Shown here in pieces: positions 52,028 through 63,949 of a DNA stretch of 64,000 nt. The position numbers and the translations under genes are program-made. The notes under the pieces were generated by a model that saw nothing but the letters and a program-made list of their open reading frames with translations, was not told the DNA's origin and ran no database searches. The stretch is from Stentor roeselii (taxonomy: Eukaryota; Ciliophora; Heterotrichea; Heterotrichida; Stentoridae): the NCBI GenBank assembly GCA_006503475.1, contig RSEH01000056.1:118399-182398 (forward strand). Direction: 5' to 3'. Positions within the stretch are counted from its first letter, which is position 1; each line of letters starts with the position of its first letter.

Positions 52028-53726
52028 TTATTAAAAGTTTAGTTATCACCTGTTTACAATCTCAATGTAATAATATATAAAGGAATAAATTCAAATTTAT
52101 GAAACATCATTTTCTAGAATATTGAATTTCAATATAGTTTTTCAAATTAAATAAATCTATACTCATGCACAATACTAGCCATATCAAGTAATTTATCAAT
52201 CATTTAAACCAAATAATGTTTAAGTCCTAATTGAAATATATAAATAATTTTTTTATATCTTCATCAGTGGTTCGGGAAAAACATTTTAAACTTTAACTTA
52301 TTGTCGAATGAACTTTGAAGTAAGATTACTCTGAATATTACTCTTCTAAAAGGGTTTATTAGGGTTTTTCTATATTTATAATTAATATAAGCTATTTGAT
52401 ATGAACAGTAGCACATGAGTATGATAGCAAAATTTATAATCCATCTAAATATTAAAGATTTATTGCTCTTGAATTCAGGCAAAATACTGAAATTCTTATT
52501 TTTGAAGATCAACCAATGAGGTAAACTAACCAATTAATAAAAGATCCGCAAGAATATTTTCAGAATTAATACTCTTTTAATCGGTGACAGGTTATCGAGT
52601 TTTCCAGTTGTCTAAATGATTCAATAACTAGAATAAGTAAATTTTATCAAAATTAAACAGGTGATAATGAAAAAGATAACGGATACAATTAAAAACAAAT
52701 GAATTTAGTTCCAACTGAAACACAAGAGACAATAAAACTATTAAATATCAAAAGCTGACAATTTCAAATTAACCAATCCAGAAGTAAGGAAGTACAGAAA
52801 ATACATTCCATTAAAACTTAGTAAACAAATTATCAATTCCTATATCCATCTTTAAGATATGAAAACCTACAGATTAAAGGTATCCTGTTTTTCATCAAGA
52901 AAGAAGTTTTAAGTGAAACCAAGTCGATTTCTATTGTAACTTAGACACCAAACCTCATACCAAATTCCATAAATTTACTTTGATATAAAAAGAATACAGA
53001 AATCTAGTCCAGCATGTCCAAAACATCAATTACATAAACTGAGAAAGACTAAAGATGAATTATTCTGATTAATCATCACAAAGAAAAACTTTACAAAGAT
53101 TGCAGAAAGATTCTTGACTAGAAAAAACTTAAAATATATTTAGTTGTAAATATTAGAGAATTTTATCAGATTTTAAGTAAAGATGATTTAGTTAAACTTC
53201 TTAGTACTACTTAAAGAAAACGTCTGAAGAGATGAAAGTTAAAATTTCATATTTATCACCAAGAAACAAAATTGAATAAGAACAGAAAATAGATTAGAAG
53301 ATTAAAAATATTCTTCAAGTTTTCAAATACTGCCTTGAATCGAAAGTTGAAGCTATTACTATTAAAGAAAATAATTCTCTATTCATACTCAAGGCAGGGT
53401 TTTCTTAAATAATCAAATCAACTGGAAAACGAAAACATTAAAGCTTTAAAGAGCCAACTTATCAAAAGCTCGTTCCAAACTTCGTAAAAAGCCATCTAAA
53501 AATTAGCATGTTCATTTAATCAATCTAGTAATAATTGATCATTAGAATAAACTTCAAATAAACAATTTATAAAAATATTACTCTCGAAAGACCTTTGTCA
53601 ATACCTTAGCTTTACGTTGATGTTGGCTTAGCTAGTTATTAATTTCTGATTTTATACGTTTTCTACGTACTTGTGTCTTAGTCTCAAGTATTAAAATTGA
53701 GTTGAAGATAAATCTAGACTTTATAA
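52028..53726. other. AT-rich spacer, ~1.7 kb
   Basis: Between the WD40 gene and the 3' end of the receptor-like gene. Stops occur at about random density in all frames. The 89-codon minus frame 52264-52533 has no protein-like character. No repeat or RNA gene seen. Confidence 0.5.
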
Positions 53727-56700
53727 TTAACTATCAAACTTCAAAACATTAGAATTAGTTGTAGTCACTAAGGAACTAACTCTTTCTGATTTTCTTAAAC
53801 ACTTACTCTTAATAGATGCTAAAATCTTTAGAATTATCTTCAAACATGAAAATCCGACATTGCAAAAGATTGCTGCAGTAATTATCTTGATCCCTTGATT
53901 ACCAATATTTTCAGAGTTAAAATCTCTGGAGTTAAGTAAAGGTAAAGAAAATAAAACATAATAAACGGAAGTTAAAAGTTCAAGACAAACAAGATTCCAA
54001 CCAACAAGAGATTCTTTGAATGGCTGAACGAACCCTATGTAAAAAGTAATCTAAATAAAAATCACAGCCAATGTAAAGCAGAGCGCAACAACCAGTTGAA
54101 GTATAAAAGACTCCACAAAGAAAATCAAAAAACAGAGCGAGTATCTTCTGAATACAAATAAAATGTAGAACATGACATCTGCTTGACTTTTGCATTTAAA
54201 CTCTTCGAAGAAAGTGCTAAACTTGGATTTGTGCTCTTCAAGGTTTTCTGGGGTCATCCTTGTGAACATGTAGATGCTTCTGATCAAAACAAGAGTCCCA
54301 AAACAACAAAAAATCTACTTTAAGCTTACCAGTGTTATTATGCAAAAGGAAAAATCAAAGAAACCAAAAAAATCAGAGAATTTTCTTTCAGAAATTCCTA
54401 AAATAATTGCAATAGTTCCTTCTAAACAAAACTGGATCCACAACCTCAAAAAAGCGTCGTACTTCAGAAAACTTTTCATTTTCAAAGCAATCCTTTCAGC
54501 TGTCTTCTGTTTAACATATGAAATCCCAATAGCAATCAGTGATAAAGTAGCTAACGACAGGAAAAAAACATGATACATCCCGACATTCAACAGTAAAAGA
54601 TTTGTTTCAATCCCGAAGTCGATATATTTAGTCTTTAATTTTCTCCCAGAAGCTTTCGGAATCAGTGCATCAAACAAATTCGGAATCATCTCTGAAGGTT
54701 TTAAAGAGTTCAGGAAAGCTACAAGCAGAGGATCGAAGTCATTGTTAAACAGTACAATATATGAAAATAATTCTACTGTGTTTAGAAAGGTAAAAAAAAA
54801 ACTTGGGTCTGCACTTATGAAGCCAAGGCCAAAAATAACTGCGAGTCCGATTTGAGCGATTGACTTTGAGTAAGATTTCATCTCATCTATTTCTTGTAAA
54901 ATAGGATCAGTTGTAATTTTTCGCAGCTTGAAAGAATATTCTTTTGGGACGAGGACATGATTTTTCGCTGAAAAAAACTCATTTTTGAAAATCAGGGAAT
55001 ATGCACTTTCTGATTCGATATCTGCAATTGAATTAAGCTCTATGATGTAATTTGAAATAGTTACTGACGATAATTTAAAATTGACTGGTTTTGAATTTCT
55101 TTTAATAACCAAGTCACTTGTCTTCAGTTCTTTATTTATTGATTCATTGAAAAGCAAAATTATCGTTTTGTAGTTCAAAACTTTTAATATGGCTGTAAAG
55201 TTTCCTTGGATGCAGTCATGTTTAAATTCAAGAAATCCTTCATCACATTCGCAGACTGATAAAGAGGATAACTTACTGTTATTCTTGCATGATGAGCAGA
55301 TGCTATCTGAAATGCAGGCTTTGCAAAGCGAGCTACACTTTTTACAGTTTTTTGAAGAAGTTTGAAAATAACCAGATTTGCAGAGGCAGGTAGATTCATT
55401 TGATAAAAATGCATTATCGTTACATGAAAGACATTCAGTCATTGAAGCTCCGGAGCATGTTTTGCATGTTTCATCGCAAGGGAGACATTCAGCGCCATTT
55501 TCATAAAGACCGTCTTCACATAAACATGAAGCATCAAGCTCTGTTAAGTTGCTAACACAAGAAAAAGTGCAGCGATCTAAAATATAGCCTTGTCTACAAA
55601 TACAAACAGAGCCAAGAAGCTCAGAGTTTTCAAAGCATTCCTCACACCCAGAGTAGAAACTTGAGCACTTAAGGCAGAGACGGTCTTCACACAAGTTGCA
55701 GTCCTGAGCTCTACGGCACCCTTTGATGCAGGCCTCTTCGCATTTTCTACACTGAGTTCCATCCAAAAAGCTGTTTATTTCACAGTCCCAAGTGCAATTA
55801 ACGATGGTACTTCGAGAGCAAACATTAAAATCAGAGTAAAAAGAATTTAAAGGCTTAAAGAAAACTTTAAATGTCCAAAGAAATCCAGTAAACGAGTCCG
55901 AGGCGCTTCCAAGATAAATCTCTGATAAAACATCTTCAAAGTACTTTCCAGAGACTTTAAAAGTATCGAAAGCTTCGCCAATCATCAAGGTTCCTTGAAA
56001 CTCTTGAATAGCATTCTTAGTCACTGTGAACTGAACCTGTTTCCATACATTCAGAGGAAATTCAATAGAGCTGATATTCGAAACACTTTTAATAGTAATA
56101 CTTGTGAGATGTCCAGCTGAGAACTCCAAATTCTTTTTTGTGAAAACAACTCCAAAGGAGTGCACCTTAATCCAGAACTCAAAAGTAAAATTATAAGGAA
56201 ACTTGATTTCAGAGCTTTTGAGGTAAGTCAATGATGAAAAATAAAAGCCTCGGCTCATTGCTGGCCAAGGGTCTGAATCGTCGAGGAATGGATAAAAGCT
56301 AGATGAAGAACCTGCTGAAAAGTTGATCCCATTTGCTGTATCAATCACAGTGTTATTGATTCTATCGAAGGTGAGACTTATGAACGGACCGTCAAGTGGT
56401 TTGCATTCAGAATGATCTACCTCGAAGCCGATGGGACAGTCAATGACACAGGTCTGCCCGTAGAGGAAGAAGCCTGACTTGCAGCTGAGACAAGAAGCTT
56501 GACCTGATTTGAAGCAAGTCAGACAAGGATCCTGACAGCAGTTATTATCTTCAGTTAAAAAGAAATTTGGAAGGCAAGGATTCAGCAAAGTCGGGCTGCA
56601 CATCGAGCCTAGGTCGGAGCAGCTGCTGCAAAAAATGTTCAGGCACAGGCTGCATGTGCCGAAAGTGCTGCAATTGAGACACGGCGAATCACATTGAAAA

Positions 56701-58469
56701 ACAGCTTTGTACCTGGAGTCGTAGTACTGAGAACCGGAGCAGTTCCACAAGCAGTGACTGTTGAAGTTCACTCCGCATATGTTTGAGTAAGGTGCAACGT
56801 CGTCTACAGCAGTTTGCCAGAGAGTGAACCTGTAAATGCATCCTTTCCATAACACTTCATTTGTCTCATAATTTCTGCCTATGTCTAAATTGCTTATGAG
56901 TTTTGATGTTGACCCTGTGAATGTGTACCCATCGATTGAGAATGTCTCGAAAAGCTGACCGTTGAAGAAAGTTTTCATCATTGTGGTGAAATCAACTTGA
57001 TTTAAAGAAACATGAAAAAAAATCCATTTTTGTTTGGTATTCGCAGAATAGTTCATCGTTGTTATAGCGTAAAAACCGTTCGATGATCTTACAGTGACTC
57101 TTAACACATAGTCGTGTCTTAATATCACTTCAAAGCTTCCCAAGATATTCCCGCTTGATTCAGAGCGCAGCCAAGCGGAAAGAGTGAACTTGTGATTGAA
57201 GTTGAATCCTCCCTTGATGAATAAAAATTGTTTTGAGTTAAAAAAAAGTCCTCGATTACTCACGGGCCATGGGTCGTCTAAGTCCGGGTTATTAAAAGGC
57301 GAGTAAGTTTCTTCGTTCAGTCCACTTTGAAATACTCCGCCGTAGTTCTTCATGATGACATCAAATTTGACGTCAATAATTGGATGGTTCAAGTCAGTTT
57401 TACCGAAAAATGAAGGACTTCTTACACAAAAACCATCAATATTTGAATGATCATCGACGCACTTTGAACAGCTTTTCATGTCTCCTGCAAGGCAGCCGAA
57501 CCTGCGACCGCAAAACGGAGGATCACCGACTGAGCATGCAGTGCAGTCCTTCGCCAGGTACCCCACACCGTCTGTGCAGTTTACTGAGGAGAAAAAGTTG
57601 CAGTTCCAGTCCACGACACACCAAGGCCAAGAATCATTGCAAGGACTCTTGCAAGTCCTGTTGTTGACCATTGCATATCCTTTGGTTCTCATATTGAAAG
57701 GATTTATTTTTGAGAAACTGGATTTTGGCAAATTTTCTGCTGATATCCAAGAAAAAAAACCAGTGAAAGAGTTGATCTTGTCTCCGAGAAGGAATTTCAG
57801 ACCTGAGGACTGAGATCTTAACTCTGTTTCAGGCAATTCAAATGAATATAAATGCAAGTATGCGAACCTTTTTACTTTTATTGACAGGAGGTTTTCTGAT
57901 TGAGTTACGGATAATTCAGCGTTTATCCAATTCTCAAAAGGGATTGAAATATCGTAAAAGAATTCAGTTGATTTGTTTGTAACTTGCCACCTCACATGCA
58001 AATCCCCATTTAGCCAAATTGAAAATACTTCAGTTATTCCTTTCATGATCCTGAAAACCTTTCCTGTTCTCGTATTTGGCAATAAAACTATATAGACTGA
58101 GAAGTCAGGAGCTAGGATCCATGATTTCTTTGATTCAAGGTAGCTAGTGCTTCCAAAGTAAAATCCAGTATATAATGTTGGCACTGGGGTTCTTTGAGAA
58201 GGATCATTGAAAGCAAGATTTTCAGGATGCGAAAAGTCTCCGATTGAGGTTGCTTTGAAGGCTGAAAAGTACTGAAAGTCCAATGCAAATAAAAGTTTCG
58301 GCTCTGAGTCAACACATGCTGATAAAGAGATGCTGAGGGAGTAGCCAGTAGGACAGAGATCAACGCAGGACTTGGACTGGTATAGATACTTCTCAGAGCA
58401 TGATGTACAAGATGGATTTGCACAAAATAAGTTCGCTAGAAGGACTTTGAAAAGAAGGATGATCCACAT
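53727..58469 (-). CDS. Receptor-like protein: Cys-rich repeats, LamG-like domains, multi-pass C terminus; three exons
   Basis: 1570 residues with two 15-nt introns near the 3' end: 54315-54329 (GTAAGCTTAAAGTAG) and 54051-54065 (GTGATTTTTATTTAG), each supplying an in-frame stop if retained. A signal peptide (~1-18) is followed by CTSC-type cysteine repeats. Three concanavalin/LamG-like domains (~60-250, 365-560, 695-880) alternate with furin/TNFR-like Cys clusters, and a long Cys-rich block ends near 1110. The C-terminal third holds about five to seven membrane helices; the last exon reads YIGFVQPFKESLVGWNLVCLEL, like the TRP-like membrane region found on many ciliate Cys-rich proteins. It is probably a surface sensor or channel-like protein; the ligand is unknown. 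Exons 2 and 3 would be lost if introns were ignored. Confidence 0.85.
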
Positions 58470-59795
58470 AAGTTATTAAACCTGGAGAATTTATTAAAAT
58501 GTCAAAAGTTTAAATTTTTTAGTCATTTTATACGGGTCAGTAATTTTATTTGGGTCTTGCGATTTGGATTCACATAAGAAAATCTCTGAGATTTTTGAAT
58601 TTGATCTCAAATTTTTCAGATTCTAAAAATATACAAACTTTTCTCTTTAGGTTAGTAGATAGTTTTCAAAGAATTTATTTCAAGGCTCTGCAAAGTTTGA
58701 GCTTCTAGAAGGTTCTTTGGGGTATACATAGAGTTTAAATATATATATTCTAAGTCTTTGAAGAAATAATTATTTGGAATAGTAGGAATTATTTGCTTAA
58801 ACAGGATTGCAGATTAGAAGTCTTATGAATTTCTAGCTCATCTTTCAAATATTCAATTTTGTTTTATATATTTCCGAAGCTCAATAAGTCCAACTTCATT
58901 AATATCTTGGTTAAAGAGTATTTTACTACTTGATGATATGTAATTGTTAAAGATATCATCATTTTAATTTTCAGACCCACAATTGAAACAATAATATTTA
59001 GATATATAATCCTGACTATCTTCCTAGAAGTTTCAGAAATCTAATAATTCCATGAAAATAAAATTTTTACAAAATTTAAACTCAAATTTATATATACTAG
59101 ATAAAGTAGCCTAACATGAAATTACAAACTGTTATCATGTTTTTAAATAATCGCAAGTAAGATATTTATGTTATTTAGATAAATATTTGAATAAGTGAAT
59201 GCTTTCGTTAATAAAGTTATTAGAATACACTCTGAGAAATCAATTAAAGGGAACTATCATATCATTCAGTTATATTTGATCAGTTATTTGCTATGAAACT
59301 GTAGTTTCTTGAAATAGGTTGTACTCTCCATGCCATAATTAAAATTCTTACCTTCAAAACAAATCAAATTTTTACTATTTTTATAGTAATAAACGCCTTC
59401 TCTTGAATATTTTATCTCATCAGATTACTATATTAAATCTTATATTTAAGACCGATAGTCTGGCTATTATTTGAAGTAAGCAGTCTGCTTATAAAAGTAA
59501 TTTCTAATTCATTTTGATTCCATACTTTTTTGCCATAGCAGATACTTACGTCATCAAATAATTTTCCCAAAAAGTACTTTCAGCATTAAATTAATCTTCA
59601 ATACCCTATCTATGATTTTCAAATAATTCACAAATTTTTATAAGCCGATACTCAAAAGATAATATCAAGCCAGTCCAAAACACTTCAAATATCTTTTAAA
59701 AAACCTCAAAGCATCTCTACAGACCTGGAGACTTACCCTAACCTCCACGCTTGAAAAATATCGAAGTTTGTCTACCATTTTCAATTGGCATATAA
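58470..59795. other. AT-rich intergenic spacer, ~1.3 kb
   Basis: Between the receptor-like gene and the lysozyme-like gene, which are divergent. No coding frame, repeat or RNA gene is supported. Confidence 0.5.
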
Positions 59796-60194
59796 ATGAG
59801 GCTGGTGATTTTAATTTCTCTAGCTGTCTCGATCACAGCACTTACCTGCGGAGGTAACTGCCCTGATAATTCTTGCCCAGTCTGTCCTTGTGGGACTACC
59901 ACAAGTCCTCAGAGTGTTTCATTCTGGTGTAGTAAGTATGCATGGAACCAGGCTTGTTGTCAGTGCATAATGCTGCGTGAAAGTGGAGGTAATGCTAATG
60001 CTGTTGACTACAATCAGGCAACTGGATTTGATGCTGGTCTTTGGAAAATCAATCAAGCCAATTGGGCTGCTTGCAATAATGGGGTCACCCCTTGCGATCC
60101 TGCCAATAACTTGAACTGCGCAATCAATGTCTATCAGTGGGGAGGATATTCTTTTAAACTTTGGGGTGTTGCTGCACAATGTGGTTGCGCATAA
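59796..60194 (+). CDS. Secreted lysozyme/transglycosylase-like protein
   Basis: 132 residues, ATG at 59796. A signal peptide (MRLVILISLAVSITA) is followed by a cysteine-rich segment and a lysozyme-like core: CIMLRESGGNANAV with the probable catalytic Glu62, then FDAGLWKINQANW, CDPANNLNCAINVY and a terminal CGCA. The E-S-G-G-N-x-N-A-V and GLWxIN motifs are shared by lysozyme-fold muramidases. It would cleave bacterial peptidoglycan, secreted or in food vacuoles. The many cysteines suggest disulfides. The small size and single exon suit a digestive or defence effector. Confidence 0.85.
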   Translation: MRLVILISLAVSITALTCGGNCPDNSCPVCPCGTTTSPQSVSFWCSKYAWNQACCQCIMLRESGGNANAVDYNQATGFDAGLWKINQANWAACNNGVTPCDPANNLNCAINVYQWGGYSFKLWGVAAQCGCA

Positions 60195-60619
60195 ATAGTT
60201 AGTTTATTCATTCTAGAAATTCAAAATTTAAATTTTTAGATGATTGATGATGAGGAGTTTGGTTCGGATTTTTAAGTTTTTAGTTGTCGAAGAGATTTTT
60301 AACATTATTGAATAATTAATCTTAATATTGCTTGAAGATCAGAGAATCAATGAATTATTTAAGAGCGTTTTAGATATATAAACATGTAAAGACTTTTATT
60401 GGATTTTAGCAATTTATAAGGGCACTTAGAGACCTATTATATAATGAAAATTAATAAAATGATAAAAATTCTTTAAAAATATTTACTTGGGTGAAGTCTA
60501 GTAGCCAGGTTGGCTATGGAACAGTAAATAAAACTAGTGATCTTTACTTTTTATATTAATTTATGTGAGTTTACTATATTAAAATGGAATAATTTTGATT
60601 ATATTTGATAATCTTTATA
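60195..60619. other. AT-rich spacer, ~425 bp
   Basis: Between the lysozyme-like gene and the decayed gene. No feature supported. Confidence 0.45.
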
Positions 60620-61286
60620 TGATATAGGAAGTTAAATTTTTTGAAGGTAATCTTGAAATACGAGCCTCTCCCAAAACACAAGACAAAAGCAGACTTTCTC
60701 CAGCCAAGACGAGAATTTAACTTATCTTTCGATTTCCAACTAGAGCATCAAAGACATGACTCTCCAGAGGCTCGTTTATTCAAAGAGAAGAAAAATTATG
60801 AGTTTCGCCGTCAAATGCCTTGACTTTACAGCAACTTCTGCAGAAAAGATAACTGGAAAACATCGAATATTATTCAAAATTTTGGAAAGGTCAAATCGGG
60901 ATATATGAAGTAGAACTACCCAAGTTTTGTTCATCGCAAGGAATACTGGGGGAAAATTTTGGAAGCGAAAGAGAAAAGAGAAGAAAATGGCAGGGCTCAG
61001 AACAGGACCTGCAGCTACTACGAAAGAGAACTCACTAAAAATCCGAATGAAGTTTGTCCTCAGGTTGATAATGGCAGGACGATGATTTATGAAAAAGGTT
61101 TGTTTTTTCGAAATTAGAGAATTTGGCTTGAAGTATTTTAAAAATTATAAAGGGGGAAAGGAGAAACAGAAAAAAGTGAAGAGAAAGCTTTTAATGGAAA
61201 ACAGTAAAGTTCTCACTCCTGAGCTTCAAGTTAAACATATTCGGCCTGGAGGATTTTATGAATTACCTACTGTTGGGGATTTTTGA
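60620..61286 (+). pseudogene. Decayed gene of unknown family
   Basis: Three protein-like segments follow one another in different frames. 60620-60823 contains LKYEPLPKHKTKADFLQPRR, without an ATG. About 60827-61110 contains NYPSFVHRKEYWGKILEAKE after an in-frame TAG, and later RELTKNPNEVCPQVDN. 61089-61286 contains FEIREFGLKYFKNYKGGKE and ends KHIRPGGFYELPTVGDF. Base composition and codon choice are gene-like (GC higher than the flanks). No 15- or 16-nt intron repairs the breaks; one break lies at a T6 run near 61105. It is probably a subtelomeric pseudogene; sequence errors are the alternative. The family is not recognised. Confidence 0.55.
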
Positions 61287-61484
61287 GGTAGTATTTAAAA
61301 GATGGTTGTGGATATTTAGAGAGAAATCATGAGGATAAGTTTTATATATTAAGAGTTTTAATTCATTTGATACTAGGAATATGCATGGATAAGCATTTTC
61401 ACTATATTTGAAATTCATTTTTTGTAGGACATGGCTTGAGGTATACAATATTTTGAATAAAAATATTAATGAATGAGTTAATTA

Positions 61485-62162
61485 TTATCTACCAGTAAAT
61501 TTGACTCCACATGCCGTCCCACATTCGCCTAAAATGATAATTGATGAAGAATTGTTTGACTTACATCTCATCGTTGGATAATTCATAAAGTTCTCAGGAT
61601 TCTTTCTTTCAGCCTCTATCTTGAAGAGTTCTTGGAATTTTTGTTCAGGAAGTTCCCAGTTTTTCAAATCAAGAATAAACAACGCATCAAAGTGATCAAG
61701 AAATTCTACTTCATATCCGAAAATTCTTTTTATCAAGTTTTGACCAGCCTCGGGGTTCGAATTAGTTCTCTTTGCCTTGCTTGGGTTATTTGATTCAATG
61801 AGTTGAGCTTCTTCAGTTGCTTGCCCGAGTTCTAAATTTATTAGATTTGAGTCTTTTTTAGTTTTAGACTCAGCTTTCAAAAGAAAAGAACTCGGCGTAT
61901 GGAAGGAAAACCATTCAAACATTTTTGTGAATTCCGCCCTCTGCACAAAATGCGCGAATTCATGAATAGCTATCAAGAAAATAAACCCATCAGGTCCTGC
62001 ATATTTCTCTTGAGAATCATCTTGTAGAGTAGGTTCATCTAAGTCCTCAGAGTCTTTACAAGCATTCAGTCCTTCTTGATTTAATCTCTTAGATCTTTCA
62101 CTGTTTTCGAATTCTTTGACTTTAAGGAAATGTCTGCTCGCTATCAAAACAACTGAATTCAT
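61485..62162 (-). CDS. HExxH zincin-like metallopeptidase-like protein (5' end unresolved)
   Basis: 225 residues from the ATG at 62162. The frame is open to 62198 and reads CLTNALSGITLMNSVVLIAS, so coding probably extends upstream of that ATG. The motif HEFAH in FLIAIHEFAHFVQR is a zinc-binding HExxH helix, and ~75 residues on, EAGQNLIKRIFG resembles the downstream E-x-G...(L/I)FG block that follows HExxH in such proteins. Another frame (62122-62328, KYAAMVIHYISSIKIVGLPN) overlaps by 41 bases and looks like the preceding part of the same protein. No 16-nt intron of correct phase joins them. The gene may be frame-broken or carry a sequence error. Peptidase activity is inferred only from the motif. 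Confidence 0.6.
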   Translation of the reverse strand: MNSVVLIASRHFLKVKEFENSERSKRLNQEGLNACKDSEDLDEPTLQDDSQEKYAGPDGFIFLIAIHEFAHFVQRAEFTKMFEWFSFHTPSSFLLKAESKTKKDSNLINLELGQATEEAQLIESNNPSKAKRTNSNPEAGQNLIKRIFGYEVEFLDHFDALFILDLKNWELPEQKFQELFKIEAERKNPENFMNYPTMRCKSNNSSSIIILGECGTACGVKFTGR

Positions 62163-62573
62163 AAGAGTTATTCCAGAGAGTGCGTTCGTTAGGCAGACCT
62201 ACTATTTTAATGGAACTGATATAATGTATGACCATAGCTGCATATTTCGTTGACTCAATAAAAGGGAAATACTTTTGATTGAAGGATAATAGAATTTTTT
62301 CGAGTTTTTCTGATTTTTCTCTTTTCATTGTATAAGAGTCGACTGCAAAAAAATAGAAGTAGTACTGGTATATATCTCTTATTCATATTCTTTTCTAAAA
62401 GTTTGTTTTTTAAATACAAGTTTGAAAAGAATTTCAATTATGTATACCTTTTTTTGTACTATTAATACGCTTGAACTTTTTTGCAAGTTTATATCCTTGA
62501 AAGCGATTGAAGAAATAAAGTAATTGGGATAATTGATGCTTTTCAATTTTTACTTGAATGAAGCAGAGTGTGG

Positions 62574-63140
62574 CTAATAGAATTTTCCTTGAAAATTCAT
62601 TAAATTCCAATCACAATCAATACTTTCTTCATTTTCAAAGCTTTTGAATCCTAAAATAAGTTCTCCATAATAACTTACAATTAGATCCTCGGAAAGCTTT
62701 TTAATTCCATTACACATTTCTTCATCCTTAGTAGATCCAGCTTGGCGAGTGATTTGATTATATTCTACTTGCCTGCGCCTTTCTGTGAATTCATTATAGT
62801 ATTTCTTAAGAGTTTTTCTGATTTTTAAAAAAATCATCATAAAATCTTTTTGTTTCTTTCTGCGATCGATAATAAACTCAGTTTTCTTGATATTTCCATA
62901 TGCGGTTGAACTTATTTTAAATTCCTCTAATTGGTGCTTATTTTTTGCAAACAATATGCAAAATCCTCCATTTCTTTCATTAATTTTTGGAAAAAAGCTT
63001 ATGTTTAAGTACTCATTAAATAGTTTGAATTCCTCAGGCAATCTCGATAATAAAAGTCCATAACTCTTTCCATTAATAAATGATTCTAAAGTTTCCAGAC
63101 CATGATCAGAATTTCTCTGCCTTTTAAAGGGTAATTCCAT
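62574..63140 (-). CDS. Hypothetical protein, 188 aa
   Basis: ATG at 63140. Charged, helical-looking protein with a Lys/Arg-rich middle (IRKTLKKYYNEFTERRRQ). No domain is recognised. It is the last gene before the telomere, ~810 bp from it, and directly upstream of the zincin-like gene on the same strand, so it might be the 5' part of one larger broken gene. The length of the frame in such AT-rich DNA supports coding, but not strongly. Confidence 0.5.
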   Translation of the reverse strand: MELPFKRQRNSDHGLETLESFINGKSYGLLLSRLPEEFKLFNEYLNISFFPKINERNGGFCILFAKNKHQLEEFKISSTAYGNIKKTEFIIDRRKKQKDFMMIFLKIRKTLKKYYNEFTERRRQVEYNQITRQAGSTKDEEMCNGIKKLSEDLIVSYYGELILGFKSFENEESIDCDWNLMNFQGKFY

Positions 63141-63949
63141 ATTTATATTAGGTTCCGATGTATAAGTTATTTTTGAAAAAAATTGGATAAACCCTCAGGG
63201 CCAATCTAGGACTTAGTTTAGTCCCGATTATGATAAGGCTTTTCAATGTTTGATTTTGATTAAATATCAACTGATTTAAGGCAAACTTTAGTTGGATTTA
63301 GTTTATATAACTTACTATTAATTAGTATTTAATCTTAAACTTGTAGTCATGTTCTCAGTATTGCTTTTCTAATGTATTAAAATTATCGAGTAAAAGATCA
63401 CAAGATCGCGCTAATTACTTAAAATTTTATAATAATTAGAATTTATTCATAGTTTTAAAAAATATTTTAAGCTAAATCATTTGGTTTATTACTTTTTTCG
63501 CATTAATATGCTCTTTTCTATATTAATCACCCCAAAACTATCTACTTTAACCATTAATTACTTCTTAAACTTTGTTTTCTTCTTGAAACTTTTCTTCCAT
63601 CCTTTCAAGGTTTTTTCTGTAATAGAAGCAACTTCTTAAATTCAACAAATATCCAAAATCTCAATCGTCTTTCATTTCTTATGCACTATCAAGATTTTCA
63701 AGTCAAGAGGATGAAAATCAAAAAGAAAAAATAGACCCAAATCAATATTTTTCTTTAAGAAGTGGAAACTGTTTCAAATTTTATTTTAACCAAATTTTAA
63801 TTAAATAGTTAAGATTGATTTTATGTTTTATGATCATAAACACTGTTAAAGGAAATTTGATTGTTTAAAATCATTACCGAATTTGATGATGAATCGCTTG
63901 ATTTATTATAAGTTGACTATGTGCTTCTCAGTCTATTTTATAGAACACA
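63141..63949. other. Subtelomeric AT-rich region, ~0.8 kb
   Basis: Non-coding sequence between the last gene and the telomere. No subtelomeric repeat was recognised. Confidence 0.5.

Noticed and set aside
52264-52533. 89-codon minus-strand frame with hydrophobic residues.
   Set aside because: The Phe/Ile/Asn/Lys-rich composition is what AT-rich DNA gives by chance, with no neighbouring exon.
47755-53560. Reading TAA and TAG as glutamine makes long smooth frames in the AT-rich spacers (around 47755-48200, 49020-49290 and 53200-53560), suggesting foreign genes with a ciliate-type code.
   Set aside because: The density of TAA/TAG there is about that expected in ~70% AT random sequence and TGA is rare anyway. 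No domain emerged, and all confident genes use TAA and TAG as stops.
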